Assembly: GCA_947184155.2 (NCBI GenBank)
Contig: CAMXCT020001386.1
Location: 57,977-121,976 of the forward strand
DNA from: Cladocopium goreaui
Taxonomy: Eukaryota > Sar > Dinophyceae > Suessiales > Symbiodiniaceae
Direction: 5' to 3'
DNA length: 64,000 nt
The notes beneath the pieces are model-generated. The model was given only the letters and a program-made list of their open reading frames with translations. It was not told the DNA's origin and made no database searches. Positions 51,171 to 62,349 of this stretch are shown one piece after another. How positions within the stretch are numbered: the first letter of the stretch is position 1; each line of letters starts with the position of its first letter. A program made the translations under genes and the position numbers.

Positions 51171-54100
51171 CATAGGGATAGATGGGATGCTGGCTTTCGT
51201 TCCCCCCTTCTCAGGTTCTGTTGCGTTGTTTTTTTTTTTATTCCATGCGCTTTATATCAGTAAATATGTCAGCTATTGCTACCTGAATGAATCATCAATA
51301 ATTATCATATCTTAGAACCAAAGGAAAATCCCTCGTTCTTAAATCACCTCAGTGTGGATTTTGACAACATGATAGTGCTTTTGACACACAATTTCTTAAT
51401 GATGTAGAAACATCTTTTGAATAAATTGGTTTGCCGCTCCTTTGTCATTTGTATGTGATTTCGCTGTTGTTATTCACTACAGCGAGCGCGCAAATCATTC
51501 ATGATGCCGTGTTTCCTTTTCATTTGCCCTTGGCTGAAAATATCGTTTAAATTGGTGCTGCTTTTGCACCTTAGAGAAATTGTTTAAATGACAAAATGGC
51601 ACTGCAAACTTGTGTGGTACATCGTATTTAGAGGCCCTGAAAAAGAGAGAGTGCATGTGTATGCGTGAGCAAAAGAGAGAGAAAGAGAGAGAGAGAGAGA
51701 GTGCCCGAACTATGAGTTCTGTTTGTCACCTGAGTTCATGGCGATAGCAAACACAGAGCTATTTGACGTTCATGAATATGAGGTGCTGTGAAAACAGCCT
51801 GGTATCTATACTCGAAACTGGCTGATTTTCAATGACGGGATTCGCACAGGTTTTATGAAGGTCCTAAGACTAACCGATTTGCCTGCTTGAATTTTCAGTG
51901 GACCCCGCAAGGCAAAAACTGGAACCTTTGGTTTCGTTTGCTAGGAAGTTTTTTGTTCTGCTATTTTAGCATCCTGGCACTTCCCAAGCAATTCTGGTAT
52001 TGCCAATTTCCCCAGGCAATCTTGCTGTTTCAATATGTTTCAAAACTGTCACGTCTCATGTTATCATGCTTTCGCGCAACTTAGGCACAGTATAGTAACT
52101 TGGGGATGACCTGTGTCTGTGTTCACCTTCGCCCTGGCATCCAATTTTCCTATGACAATGAATATGACACAATGTTTCAATTGCACCGCTCGCGCAGTCC
52201 GCTGAAGCTGGGGCCTTTCAAAGCCACCATCCGGAACAACACGTTAGCCGAGACACTTGGAAGTGGCCAGGTGCGGAGAAGTGCTGATTCATTTTGTGGG
52301 ATGCTGTGGGAGGTAGAATGGCCATTAATCGGCGAATCATTTGCAGCCACCAATAGTATAGTAGCTGTCAAAGCCGCTCAAGCACTCCTTGCTATATTGA
52401 AGTTGGCTTCTCAGCATTGGAGCACTTCCAGGTGAGTGCAAAGGTTTTGTTTCTGCGTTTCTTTGGTCCTACATGTTTCGATCATCTTCTCAAAGGATTT
52501 AATTGCGCTGAAGCCCGCCTGTGACGTCCATTTTTCACAGCTGTCACCATCGCATCCGAATTTCGATGCGCGGCTAGTTTCTCGAATCTTAAAATCGTAC
52601 TGTGGTACAATGCACAACGAACATGTTTCTGCTGACCTGACTGCATTTGCCAGGCACTGTCGAGTTGCCTGCAGGCAGCCTAGGCATTGCCTGCTGACGC
52701 GGTTTTGCTTGTTTTCTTTCCAGCGCATTTCAAACGAAGCATGGCCCAAGCATTCTCCATTCTTACCTGTTTGATCCTTGGATTTGTGCTGCTTAACAAA
52801 CACAATATTGTGCCGAGGGAGGTGCTGATGGTGGTTTGCAGCAAGTAGAGCTGAGATTAAATGAGTTGAGAGGAAGATGAGTCAGTTTTCTCAGCAGCAT
52901 CCGTGCAAAAGCGGGGAAGTATACGTACAGAAACTGACAAGTCGAAGTGAAGTGCAAAGGTCACTGGCTTGACTCTGATTTGAGGCAAGTTGCCATCTCA
53001 ACTGGTTGTCGCACTTTGCACGTTTTGAAAGTGGCAGACAACGCTTCACCCTGTTGAAAGCTTTGGCCTTTTTGCGTGGCAATAAATAATTAGCGGAGCC
53101 GGGCGTCCTGTGGCAAAAATGATCAAGAGAACACTATCATGCTGTAAGCCATCACCATCCAAGCTTCTTGGTTTGAGGATGCTGGTTTGAGAGAGGGTTG
53201 GTCTTGCTGGTGGCGATTGTGTCATGATTACATAGCTTCAGCAACGGGGTTAGTTCTTGACTTGCAGGTTGTTGTTTCGGTCCACGCAGTATTTTTTGAT
53301 GAGCTTTGCTTTTGAGTGTGGACCCACAAGAAGTGTGAATCTCACACCCCTTGGCTGCCTCATCATTGCCCACCGCGAGGAAGACCTTCGACGAGGCAAT
53401 GGCAATTTGCAAGGAAGCTCGATCTCAGGCGTGGGGCTGAAGGAAGGATTGGACACGAAGAGGCCAATTGATGGTCAGACCCTCTCTGACCAGGGAAGAG
53501 AGCTGTGATCATGGTTGGATTCAGGATGGAGATCAAGACCCTTGACGGAGGGTTTTGACAACGCAGCAGCTGATGAGACTAAATTACTAGTGACAGTGAT
53601 GCCTATTCTGTCGGTAGTAGCGACTAGTGATGACAGATTTGTGCACCACAGGCGTGCCCGAATGAGGGCTTCACTGCACAACTGAAAGCGCTCCATGAAG
53701 AGCTCAGGACAGTGCCGGCCAAGTGCAAAAACAGCTGCGCGGGATCTATTTCTCCACAGAGTTGAAGTGAATCCTTAAGTAGTCCTTAAGTCACAGACAA
53801 AAATCACGGTCAGTGAAAGGGCCGGGAGGGGGCGCTGACTGCTTGCAGCTGCACTGGGAGGCGGTGGTGGGGATGGCAAATGTTTGTGGTTGTGCTAGTT
53901 GTTGTTGGCTCAGGTCACGTGCATGCGCATGTGTTGCAGATGTGTTGCCTCTGTCGTTATCCGTGCCTGACTTGATGCTGCCTGGAAACTGTGACTCATG
54001 ATCATGAGCATTGGGGGCGGCAAAAGCCAGGCCGGGTTTCTGAGCAGAATTATGCGAACAGAGTTTTTGCATGGTTGAGGAGCAATCCCAAGCTCTACGA

Positions 54101-55140
54101 GCCTATGCCGCCCAAGCGGGGGAAAATTTATTGCTGCTTGGCCACAAGTGAAAGTTGATAATACAATCCAGGGTTGGGTTGAACACGATGTGAATTCAGA
54201 GAGGATTGCAGCAGACGAAGATCAGTCTTGTGCTCCCCGCATAGGCTGTCATTGTTGGTTCGGGCAGGGGATGGTGTTGGTGGCTTCGAGAAATATTTGC
54301 GATTTCTTGAAGAAACTTCTCGCAGCGGACAACAGAATTCGGAAAAGTCTGTAGGCTCTGGTGATTCTGCCTCCAGAGCAAGACCGTGTCAAACCAAAAG
54401 TGCTACTTCATTATTATACGTAATGATTTCTGACATTTTCTGACTCGTCTATGGCAAGACATGGTAAGCAAAAAGCTGTGAGCCGAGGCGCAAATGGACG
54501 GCCAAGCGCAGGAGATTTTGCATTGTTGTGGCAGAGCAAGCACACCTTGTTTCCCCGGGGTTTCAAAGGCTCGCAAGTGTCCAACCACAACATATATAAA
54601 ATGCTGTTTAGTGATATGTCGTATGATGATATGATATATTGCAGTGAGCTAGCAGGATGAACGTGTGAACCACATCACCACTGCCTTAAAACCAATTCAT
54701 GCGGCCCGAAGGGTCAGGACATAATTAGTAATACCATGGTATACGGATACCCTTTTCACCAGTCAAGACCATAGGATTGAACTTTTAGAATGGGCAGCTA
54801 AAGAACATGATGGATGGTGAAGGTAAGCTGACAAGTCTGCGGAACATGTGCAACATTGATGAAAATTGCATGTTTGGAAGGGTTAGAAAAAAGGGAAGTG
54901 GGACCTGACACATTTTAGTTGTTCTACAGGTGTATTAGAGACTGGGAGGGCGTGGGCTCTTGCTTGTAAATTCAATATGTTCTTTTTGACATGTTGTCTC
55001 CCTATCCAGACGATGTTGAACGAATTTTGAGTTTCCAATATACTGGGGGCGCCTTATAAACACATTTCATCACATTCCCCACATGACACACACCACAGAC
55101 ATATCCACTGTGTATTATATAATTATATATACACGTATAC
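51170..55140. other. No supported gene; few simple repeats
   Basis: Nearly 4 kb of unique-looking DNA. A GAGA tract lies at 51676-51702 and an AT-rich stretch at 55105-55140. Open frames are under 135 codons, often overlapping on both strands (52100-52435, 52411-52803, 52436-52774) and without a recognised domain. The 52100-52435 plus-strand frame has balanced composition and could be an exon, but nothing confirms it. Confidence 0.45.
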
Positions 55141-55146
55141 ACATTG

Positions 55147-56455
55147 GCTAGGTTGGTTGATGTGGCATATTTTGGCTAGGTTGGTTGATGGATGTCGGGA
55201 GATATGAGGGAGTTGCGCCATCTATGTGGGCATTTGCAGCCTGATTTTGGCGTATGAGTGGGAGTTGCGCCATGTATGTCCAAAAAGGCAGCTTGATGTT
55301 GAGAAAAAAATGGGGGGAAACCAGCGCAGTGCCAATTTTCCACTTGGGTTCGCCCCGGAAAACGGACCCCACCAAGTGTCAAGTTTCCTTTGGGAAATTC
55401 AGGAAAAAGCTCTTTTTCGGACTTGGTGGGGCCCGTTTTCCGGGGCCAAGCAAAGTGGCAAATTGCCAGAGCGTAGAAGATTGCAAAAAATAGGTCATTT
55501 TTAGGGACATAGATGGCGCAACTCCCACTCATTCGCCAAAATCAGGCTGCAAATGCCCACATAGATGGCGCAACTCCCTCATATCTCCCGACATCCATCA
55601 ACCAACCTAACCAAAATATGCCACATCGATCAGAGTTATCCCAAGACAGAAGGCAAAACCACCAGGAAAGACATCAGAGTTGTCCCAAGACAGGAGGCAA
55701 AACCACCAGGAAAGACATCAGAGTTATCAAAAGACAGGAGGCAAAACCACCAGGAAAGACATCAGAGTTGTCCTTTTTGGGACATAGATGGCGCAACTGC
55801 CTCCTGTCTTGGGATAACTCTGATCAATGTGGCATATTTTGGTTAGGTTGGTTGATGGATGTCGGGAGATATGAGGGAGTTGCGCCATCTATGTGGGCAT
55901 TTGCAGCCTGATTTTGGCGTATGAGTGGGAGTTGCGCCATGTATGTCCCAAAAAGGCAGCTTGATGTTGAGAAAAAAATGGGGGGAAACCAGCGCAGTGC
56001 CAATTTTCCACTTGGGTTCGCCCCGGAAAACGGACCCCACCAAGTGTCAAGTTTCCTTTGGGAAATTCAGGAAAAAGCTCTTTTTCGGACTTGGTGGGGC
56101 CCGTTTTCCGGGGCCAAGCAAAGTGGCAAATTGCCAGAGCGTAGAAGATTGCAAAAAATAGGTCATTTTTAGGGACATAGATGGCGCACCTCCCACTCAT
56201 TCGCCAAAATCAGGCTGCAAATGCCCACATGGATGGCGCAACTCCCTCATATCTCCCGACATCCATCAACCAACCTTAGCTAACCAAAATATGCCACATC
56301 GATCAGAGTTATCCCAAGACAGAAGGCAAAACCACCAGGAAAGACATCAGAGATATTCCACGACAGGAGGCAAAACCACCAGGAAAGACATCAGAGTTGT
56401 CCTTTTTGGGACATAGATGGCGCAACTGCCTCCTGTCTTGGGATAGCTCTGATGG
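55147..56455. repeat. Two tandem foldback units with nested inverted repeats
   Basis: Each unit has arms of about 100 bp: left 55170-55290 and 55850-55955, right complements at 55500-55610 and 56168-56275. Arms start GGTTGGTTGATGGATGTCGG and include GAGTTGCGCCATCTATGTGG and CAGCCTGATTTTGGCGTATG. The centre is inverted too (CGGACCCCACCAAGT against ACTTGGTGGGGCCCG). Between and after the units a second stem pairs TATCCCAAGACAG with CTGTCTTGGGATA and ACCAAAATATGCCACAT with ATGTGGCATATTTTGGT. A 46-bp direct repeat (AGGCAAAACCACCAGGAAAG + ACATCAGAGTT) fills its loop. The two units are almost identical (offset about 675 bp), so the duplication is recent. Confidence 0.88.
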
Positions 56456-57600
56456 GCCTATAAACCACCCCGGTGAAAACGCTGCTCGCTTGCATTGGGA
56501 TCACCGCCCCGGGGAGACACAACGGGGAGGCAAAGGGGAGAAAGAAAGGGGGGAACAAAAAGAAAGAGCAAAATGAAAAATGTCAGTTTTATAGTTTCTA
56601 AACCAGAAAAGCTGCTTTTGTTTCATATTGAAATGTTAAAATTGTGCATATGTGCTGAATAATTTGATATTTTTAAATAACATATTTCTATCCAAAATTC
56701 TGCCCACAACCAATGTTAGAACATTCAGTGGATGATTTTCAAGGTATTGCAAGGAATTTTTGCTGCATTTTTTAAAACTATTTTGTCAAAATATGTTGAA
56801 AAATGAGATTTCTATCCATAAATTCTGTCCACAATCAGTTTTAAAACCTTCAGTGGTTCATTTTCAAGGTATTGCAATGAAATTTTGAAAGATTTGAATG
56901 CGATTTAAGGGACATAGATGGCGCAACTCATTTTTTAACCCGCCGATTTTTTCTGGCGTTTGAATGAGATTTAAGGGACATAGATGGCGCAACTCATTTT
57001 TGAACCCATCGAAAAAGAATTTTCTGGCGTTTGAATGGGATTTAAGAGACACAGATGGCGCAACTCATTTTCAAGGTATGGCAATGAAATTTTAAAAGTG
57101 ATTTTCCAATATATGTTTGTCAAAATATGTTGAAAAATGAAATTTCTATCCATAAATTCTGCCCACAATCTGTTTTCAAACCTTCAGTGGTTCATTTTCA
57201 AGGTGTGGCAATGATTTTTTTCGAAGATTTGAATGGGATTTAAGGGACGTAGATGTCGCAACTCAGTTTTAGGATAAAAGATGTAGGTGATTTATTTATT
57301 TATTTATTTGTTTATATATTTATATATATATATGTATATCATATATTTACAATACAGACATGTGGAATCTACAGTACAAACAAGCAAAAATGATCGGAAA
57401 TGTAGTAAACTTAGTTAACAATACCCTTATGTCCATATACTGGAGTGGCAGTTGCGCCATCTACCTTCTCATTTTAAAGTAGGGCGATTTTTTCTTCAAT
57501 TGGCGGAACTCGTTTTATGTTCCAGCTAAAATAGCGCCGTTTTCTTTCTCAGCGCGCGGTGCCATCTTATGGGTATTTTGGTTTTTGAGTTGAGCCATCT
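56455..57600. repeat. AT-rich region with about 170-bp diverged repeats and scattered GATGGCGCAACT motifs
   Basis: A block TTTCTATCCATAAATTCTG + CCCACAATCAGTTTTAAAAC + CTTCAGTGGTTCATTTTCAA recurs near 56690, 56810 and 57140. GGGACATAGATGGCGCAACT ends copies at 56910 and 56974, with variants at about 57046, 57244 and (inverted) 57446. An AT repeat lies at 57290-57345. No coding frame. Confidence 0.8.
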
Positions 57601-57702
57601 ACTTTGAGATCCATGTACATACATTTACATACATTACATACATTTAATACATTTCACACACATTTACATACATCTACATACATCTACATACATCGACATA
57701 CA

Positions 57703-57733
<31 letters not shown>

Positions 57734-58154
57734 CATACATACATACATACATACAACATCTACATACATACATATACACATACATACATACATACATACA
57801 TACATACATACATACATACATACATGCATACATACATGCATACATGCATACATGCATACATGCAAACATGCATACATGCATACATGCATACATGCATACA
57901 TGCATACATGCATACATGCATACATGCATACATGCATACATGCATACATGCATACATGAATACATGCATACATGCATACATGCATACATGCATACATGCA
58001 TACATGCATACATGCATACATGCATACATGCATACATGCATACATGCATACATACACCATACAGACACACACACACGTGTACATACATACATACATACAT
58101 GCATACATACATAAATACATTTACTTACATACATATACATGTACACACACATAC

Positions 58155-58231
<77 letters not shown>

Positions 58232-58255
58232 CACACAGACATACATACATACTGT
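57600..58255. repeat. ACAT / ATGCATAC / ATATAC microsatellite
   Basis: TACATACATACA, then TACATGCATACATGCA (57820-58050), then TACATATACATATACA (58150-58230). All frames on both strands are open (HTYI-, CMYV- and YTYT-type peptides) because the period is 4 or 6; these are artefacts. Confidence 0.95.
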
Positions 58256-58726
58256 GAAGATTGCAACTGGCATTGGGTGGAATCATGTCACAACATAGTT
58301 TCTTTTGCCGCATGGACATGCAAGGGCATGTCATTTGCACTTCATCGAGGTTTCGATACCCGAGGCCTTGAGCGTGGTTCAAAAGTGGCAGCATTTGCGT
58401 GCCCACGTTCTTTGCATTGGTAGCGGAGCGGTGCCATAGCTCCACGGATCTTCTGGCTTAATTGCCCCCGGTGCCTTCTTTGGAATTTCGGTGTGGCGAC
58501 GACAGCTTGTTGTTATCCTGGCAGCTTCGATCAATTTCTGACCTTACAACCTACAACCGACAGTTGAGTTTGGTCTCAGGGAGCTTTGAGGAGGGTGAGT
58601 CGAGGTTTTCTCCTCACTGCCGAAAGGCAACCGGAATTCGTTTTGGGCTTGAAATTTTCTGGCTACAGCAATTGCAATTTTTTTTGGCATTTCTGGCTTT
58701 AACAATTGCAATTACAACTTTTGAGC
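58256..58726 (+). other. 5' leader (possible LTR) of the second copia element
   Basis: Unique sequence between the microsatellite and the Gag start. It probably contains the 5' LTR and primer site, but the matching 3' LTR is outside the window, and no GGTTATG-type primer site like that at 50397 was found. A T-rich stretch and CAATTGCAATT repeats (58670-58720) precede the ATG. Confidence 0.45.
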
Positions 58727-59998
58727 ATGTCGTACAAGGGCAGCAGCGGTGGATTTTCCAGACCGAATGCCTATGGATCTGCTGAAGAGGAAAGCTTGTA
58801 TGTGGACAAGAATAGCGTGGTGCACTATGATGGTGCTCCCAAACTGGCTGAGGAATATGAAGAGCGAGTGATGTTGGGTTTCCAGACCTTGACAACAGCT
58901 GAACGGGCAGGCTATGCGGCCAAGCTCAAGAATGCGCTGCATGGTAGGGCATGGACACTTTGTCATAGAAAACCTGAAATCAGTGCAACCAAGCTGTTAG
59001 ATCTGTCAAAAGGAACTGGTGATGGACAAGGCCCACAAGAAGCCGTGAAACTGGTTGTATCAACTGTGCGTAAAGCTTGTGAAAGAGTTGCACCGTTGTT
59101 GAAGAACCAGGCCTTTGAAGACTTCTTTTTTGAGAAGGGCAAGCGCCGATCTGGAGAGCCAATTTCAGATTTCATTCAGAGGCGAGAGAATGAATATGAA
59201 AGACTGCAATCTCTGTCTCAAGGTCATACAACGCTGTCAACTGACCTTCAAGCCTTTTTCCTGCTTCGAAACAGTGGTGCCTCAATTCAGCAGCAGAAGG
59301 CAATTTTGGGGCAGGCTGGCAATGAGTTTGACTGGGACAAGATTGTGGAGGCCATGATGATTCAGATGGACAACGATCACTCCGGATCGTGGCAGAAAGG
59401 AGGTCGAAAAGGATATAACCCTCCAAGTACAGCAGCTTCTTCCAAAGGATGGGCTTATGCAGTGGAGGAAGAAACTTACAATGAGGAATCCATGGAGTAT
59501 GATGCTGGTGATGAATACTATGAGCATCACACTGATGCATGGGTGGCTGATGACACTACAGCCGATGATGAGGGCATCTATGATGACATCGAAGAGTTCG
59601 AGCAATCTCTGGAAGTGCTTGTGGTCGATTCCATGTCAGCTGAGGAGTTGGAGATTTTCGCAGTTGAGAGCCAGCGTTTGGCCAGGTCTGCGAGCCACTA
59701 TGCCCAGAAGCGTAAGATGGTGCAGAAGGGCAAGACGAACCGAGGATTCAATCCCAATGCCATTGCCCACAACCGCACTGCAGTGTCGTTGGATGGCAAA
59801 CTGACTTTGAACAGTGGACAGCTTCAGGACACTTTAGCCCAGGTGAAATCGAGAACCAAATGCCATGCTTGCGGCCAGCAAGGACATTGGCAAGGAGATC
59901 GGGAGTGTCCAAAGGCTGGAAGTTCAAAAGGAAAAGGAAAACATCCAAAGGTCGTCGAGGTGGTTTTCTTCAAAGAGCTGGTGTTGCGGCAGCGATGA
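58727..59998 (+). CDS. Gag of the second copia element
   Basis: 423 residues from ATG 58727 (MSYKGSSGGFSRPN). A helical region with LGFQTLTTAERAGYAAKLKN, RAWTLCHR, and FFFEKGKRRSGEPISDFIQR followed by RRENEYERLQ resembles the capsid-like part of copia Gag (UBN2/retrotran-gag type). An acidic Tyr/Asp/Glu-rich linker (about 240-300) leads to a knuckle C379-X2-C382-X4-H387-X6-C394; the last spacing is six rather than the usual four. It ends VVEVVFFKELVLRQR. The last 139 bp overlap the Pol frame, which is entered by a -1 shift. It would package the element RNA in a virus-like particle. Confidence 0.87.
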   Translation: MSYKGSSGGFSRPNAYGSAEEESLYVDKNSVVHYDGAPKLAEEYEERVMLGFQTLTTAERAGYAAKLKNALHGRAWTLCHRKPEISATKLLDLSKGTGDGQGPQEAVKLVVSTVRKACERVAPLLKNQAFEDFFFEKGKRRSGEPISDFIQRRENEYERLQSLSQGHTTLSTDLQAFFLLRNSGASIQQQKAILGQAGNEFDWDKIVEAMMIQMDNDHSGSWQKGGRKGYNPPSTAASSKGWAYAVEEETYNEESMEYDAGDEYYEHHTDAWVADDTTADDEGIYDDIEEFEQSLEVLVVDSMSAEELEIFAVESQRLARSASHYAQKRKMVQKGKTNRGFNPNAIAHNRTAVSLDGKLTLNSGQLQDTLAQVKSRTKCHACGQQGHWQGDRECPKAGSSKGKGKHPKVVEVVFFKELVLRQR

Positions 59999-62349
59999 TC
60001 ATCACTGGAGTGACTGGATCAGTGGTAGTTGAAGATGCTCCGGCCATGTCTGCGGCCGACATTTTCATGGTGAATGACATGCAGCTCACCGCAACTGATA
60101 TTCCTGGAAGTGTGCAAGTGTTTGCAAACCACAGCAGCAATGATGAGATGATTCCACCTGGCTTTGCAGTGATCGACACGGCAGCTTTGCTTGGATGTGC
60201 AGGTGACAACGCTCTGGATCAATTCCTGCACACCTTTAAGGTGGATGATGTTCGAGTTGATGAAACGAGGACATTCAGAGGTGTCAATAGTGCAGCACCT
60301 ATAGTTTCCAGACAGGTGCAGCAGCTCAAGGTTGGACTTGCGGGCCGTGAAGCTCGTGTGGCATTGCACCGACTTAGCAATAGCCGGGTCCCTATCCTTT
60401 TTGGTCTTCCTCAACTTCGTGCTCTTGGTGCAATCCTCAATTTAGAGGGCAAGTATGGTCCTTCAGTGGTTTTCTCCAATGTCAGCCAAGACAGTGTGCC
60501 ATTGAAGTATTCCAGAACTGGCCACCTGATGATTGACATAGCCAATTGGGGTCGGACAGTGAAACGGAAACAAACCATCATTGACACCAAGCACATCGAA
60601 GTTTTCCCAGTGATCAATGCCGAGACCTCGCAAGCTGAGAAAAGAATTTTGAGAACCAAGGAGAGAAAGAAAGTGCAGAAGATGGCTGATGAGGCGAAGG
60701 CTCATGGGAAAGCAATTTGGAAGGTTCTGAGAGGGGATCAAAAGTCCAAAGAGCAAATCATGGTGAAAGAGCTCTACTGCGGACGTGGTGGAGGTGCAGT
60801 GACGGCAGCAGCCAAGAATGCTGGAGTGGCAGTTGGTAGGCCGAGAGACCTTGTGCTCGGTGACAACTTTCTGAACTCAAGTGAGCAGCATCAGATCATG
60901 CAGGAGTTGGAGGAAGAGGACCCCCACACTGTGGTCATAGCCTTTCCATGTGACCCTTGGTCCCCACTTTCCAATTTCAAGGACGACTACCTCAAGCAGT
61001 GGGAACAGTCTGAAGCTTTCAATCACTTGAAGTTTCTCAGAAGAGTTTGCCAGAGTCAGACAAGACGTGGTCGACATTTTCTGATTGAGAATCCAGCTTC
61101 ATCGCAAGCATGGAAGCTGATGCCGTGGCTTTTGGAAATGCCACACCATACCATCACTATGCACCAGTGCCGATTTGGTCTCAAAGATCACAACAAGAAC
61201 TTCATCCTCAAGCCGACACGCCTTGTGTCAAGCTCACCAACAATCGCAGCAGAGATGTCGCTGAAGTGTCTGGGAGATCATGAACACGCCCCTGTCCAAG
61301 GACGTGGTCGTGGAGTTTCAGCGTCCCTGGCAGAATGGACACCTGAGATGGGCGAAGCCATACTACGAGGCATTTTGCTTCAATTCCAATATGATGCAGC
61401 ATGTGGCTTCCCTGTCTATGACATGCAAGATATGCCGGAGAACTTTCACCCCACCGAGGTTTTTGTGAATGATGCTGATCGTCTAAGACGAAGTGCAGCA
61501 GTTGTCTTCCGCGAAGCGGAAGAGTCCGAATTCAATGTGTGGTCGGACGTGCCTTCATTGCTGAGGTCTGCAATCATCAAGGTGCATAAGCAGTACTCCC
61601 ACAGTCTTCAAGGAGACGAACTTGTGAGACATCTGAGACTGGGAGGTGCATCTGAGACGGCAGTCAAGGCTGCAAAGCTCTTTTCATGTGAAGTTTGTGA
61701 ACGTGAAGCTAGAAACCTGCCGAGACCAGTAGCTGCAGTTCCAAAGTATGAGAAGTTTGGTGAATGCATCGCAATGGATGTTGCTTTCGTTCCATGCCTC
61801 AACGATCATCTTCATGCTTTTCTGGTGGTTGTTGATATGGCTACGCACTTCACTGTGGCATCTTATTTGTGCTCAGGTGAGAACCCAGGTGATACTTGCA
61901 AGCCGACATCAGAGCAAACTCGTCGGGCCTTGCTGGACTGGTGTGAACTCCTGGGGATCCCTCAACGGTGCCAAATTGACCAAGATAGCAGTTTCAGAGG
62001 AATTTTCAAAGCAACTCTGGATACTTTTGGCATCGAGGACATTTTGGTTGCAAGAGATGCTCACTGGAGTCATGGCATGGTGGAACGAAGAGTTTTGATG
62101 CTGAAAGAGATGATAGCCAAGGTAGTTCCTGAGTTCGAGGCCAGAGGACCAATTTTGATGCGTGTGGTGATGACCCAATGTGCCCACACCATCAATCGAC
62201 TGGCCAACAACCAAGGTTTTTCACCTGCTCAATGTGTTTTGGGAACCAACACCACCTTGCCTGAAGTCATCACTGGTGGAAGATTGCATCCTGCTTTGCA
62301 ACGAAATGACTTTGATGGAGCGCAGATTGCACTTGCAGCAGCTATGTGA
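59860..62349 (+). CDS. Pol part 1: protease, methyltransferase-like domain, integrase
   Basis: 829 codons in the -1 frame relative to Gag. Numbered from 59860: protease with VIDTAALLGCAG, D106 in D-T-A-A rather than D-S/T-G-A; a methyltransferase-like domain with ELYCGRGGG (304-312), VVIAFPCDPWSP with P363-C364, FLIENPASSQAW with E410-N411, and MHQCRFGLKD; integrase with HSLQGDELVRHLRLGG and CEVCERE (zinc region), then D640 (MDVAFV), D707 (IDQDSSF) and E742 (HGMVERR), D707 and E742 being 34 residues apart. The frame stops at 62347 just after DGAQIALAAAM; the next frame continues the protein. Confidence 0.88.
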   Translation: MPCLRPARTLARRSGVSKGWKFKRKRKTSKGRRGGFLQRAGVAAAMIITGVTGSVVVEDAPAMSAADIFMVNDMQLTATDIPGSVQVFANHSSNDEMIPPGFAVIDTAALLGCAGDNALDQFLHTFKVDDVRVDETRTFRGVNSAAPIVSRQVQQLKVGLAGREARVALHRLSNSRVPILFGLPQLRALGAILNLEGKYGPSVVFSNVSQDSVPLKYSRTGHLMIDIANWGRTVKRKQTIIDTKHIEVFPVINAETSQAEKRILRTKERKKVQKMADEAKAHGKAIWKVLRGDQKSKEQIMVKELYCGRGGGAVTAAAKNAGVAVGRPRDLVLGDNFLNSSEQHQIMQELEEEDPHTVVIAFPCDPWSPLSNFKDDYLKQWEQSEAFNHLKFLRRVCQSQTRRGRHFLIENPASSQAWKLMPWLLEMPHHTITMHQCRFGLKDHNKNFILKPTRLVSSSPTIAAEMSLKCLGDHEHAPVQGRGRGVSASLAEWTPEMGEAILRGILLQFQYDAACGFPVYDMQDMPENFHPTEVFVNDADRLRRSAAVVFREAEESEFNVWSDVPSLLRSAIIKVHKQYSHSLQGDELVRHLRLGGASETAVKAAKLFSCEVCEREARNLPRPVAAVPKYEKFGECIAMDVAFVPCLNDHLHAFLVVVDMATHFTVASYLCSGENPGDTCKPTSEQTRRALLDWCELLGIPQRCQIDQDSSFRGIFKATLDTFGIEDILVARDAHWSHGMVERRVLMLKEMIAKVVPEFEARGPILMRVVMTQCAHTINRLANNQGFSPAQCVLGTNTTLPEVITGGRLHPALQRNDFDGAQIALAAAM

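Noticed and set aside
57821-58050. CRISPR-like regular repeats
   Set aside because: The period is 8 bp of simple sequence without spacers, and the genome is eukaryotic.
57604-58266. Open frames of 140-217 codons on both strands
   Set aside because: Produced by ACAT and ATATAC microsatellites; not genes.
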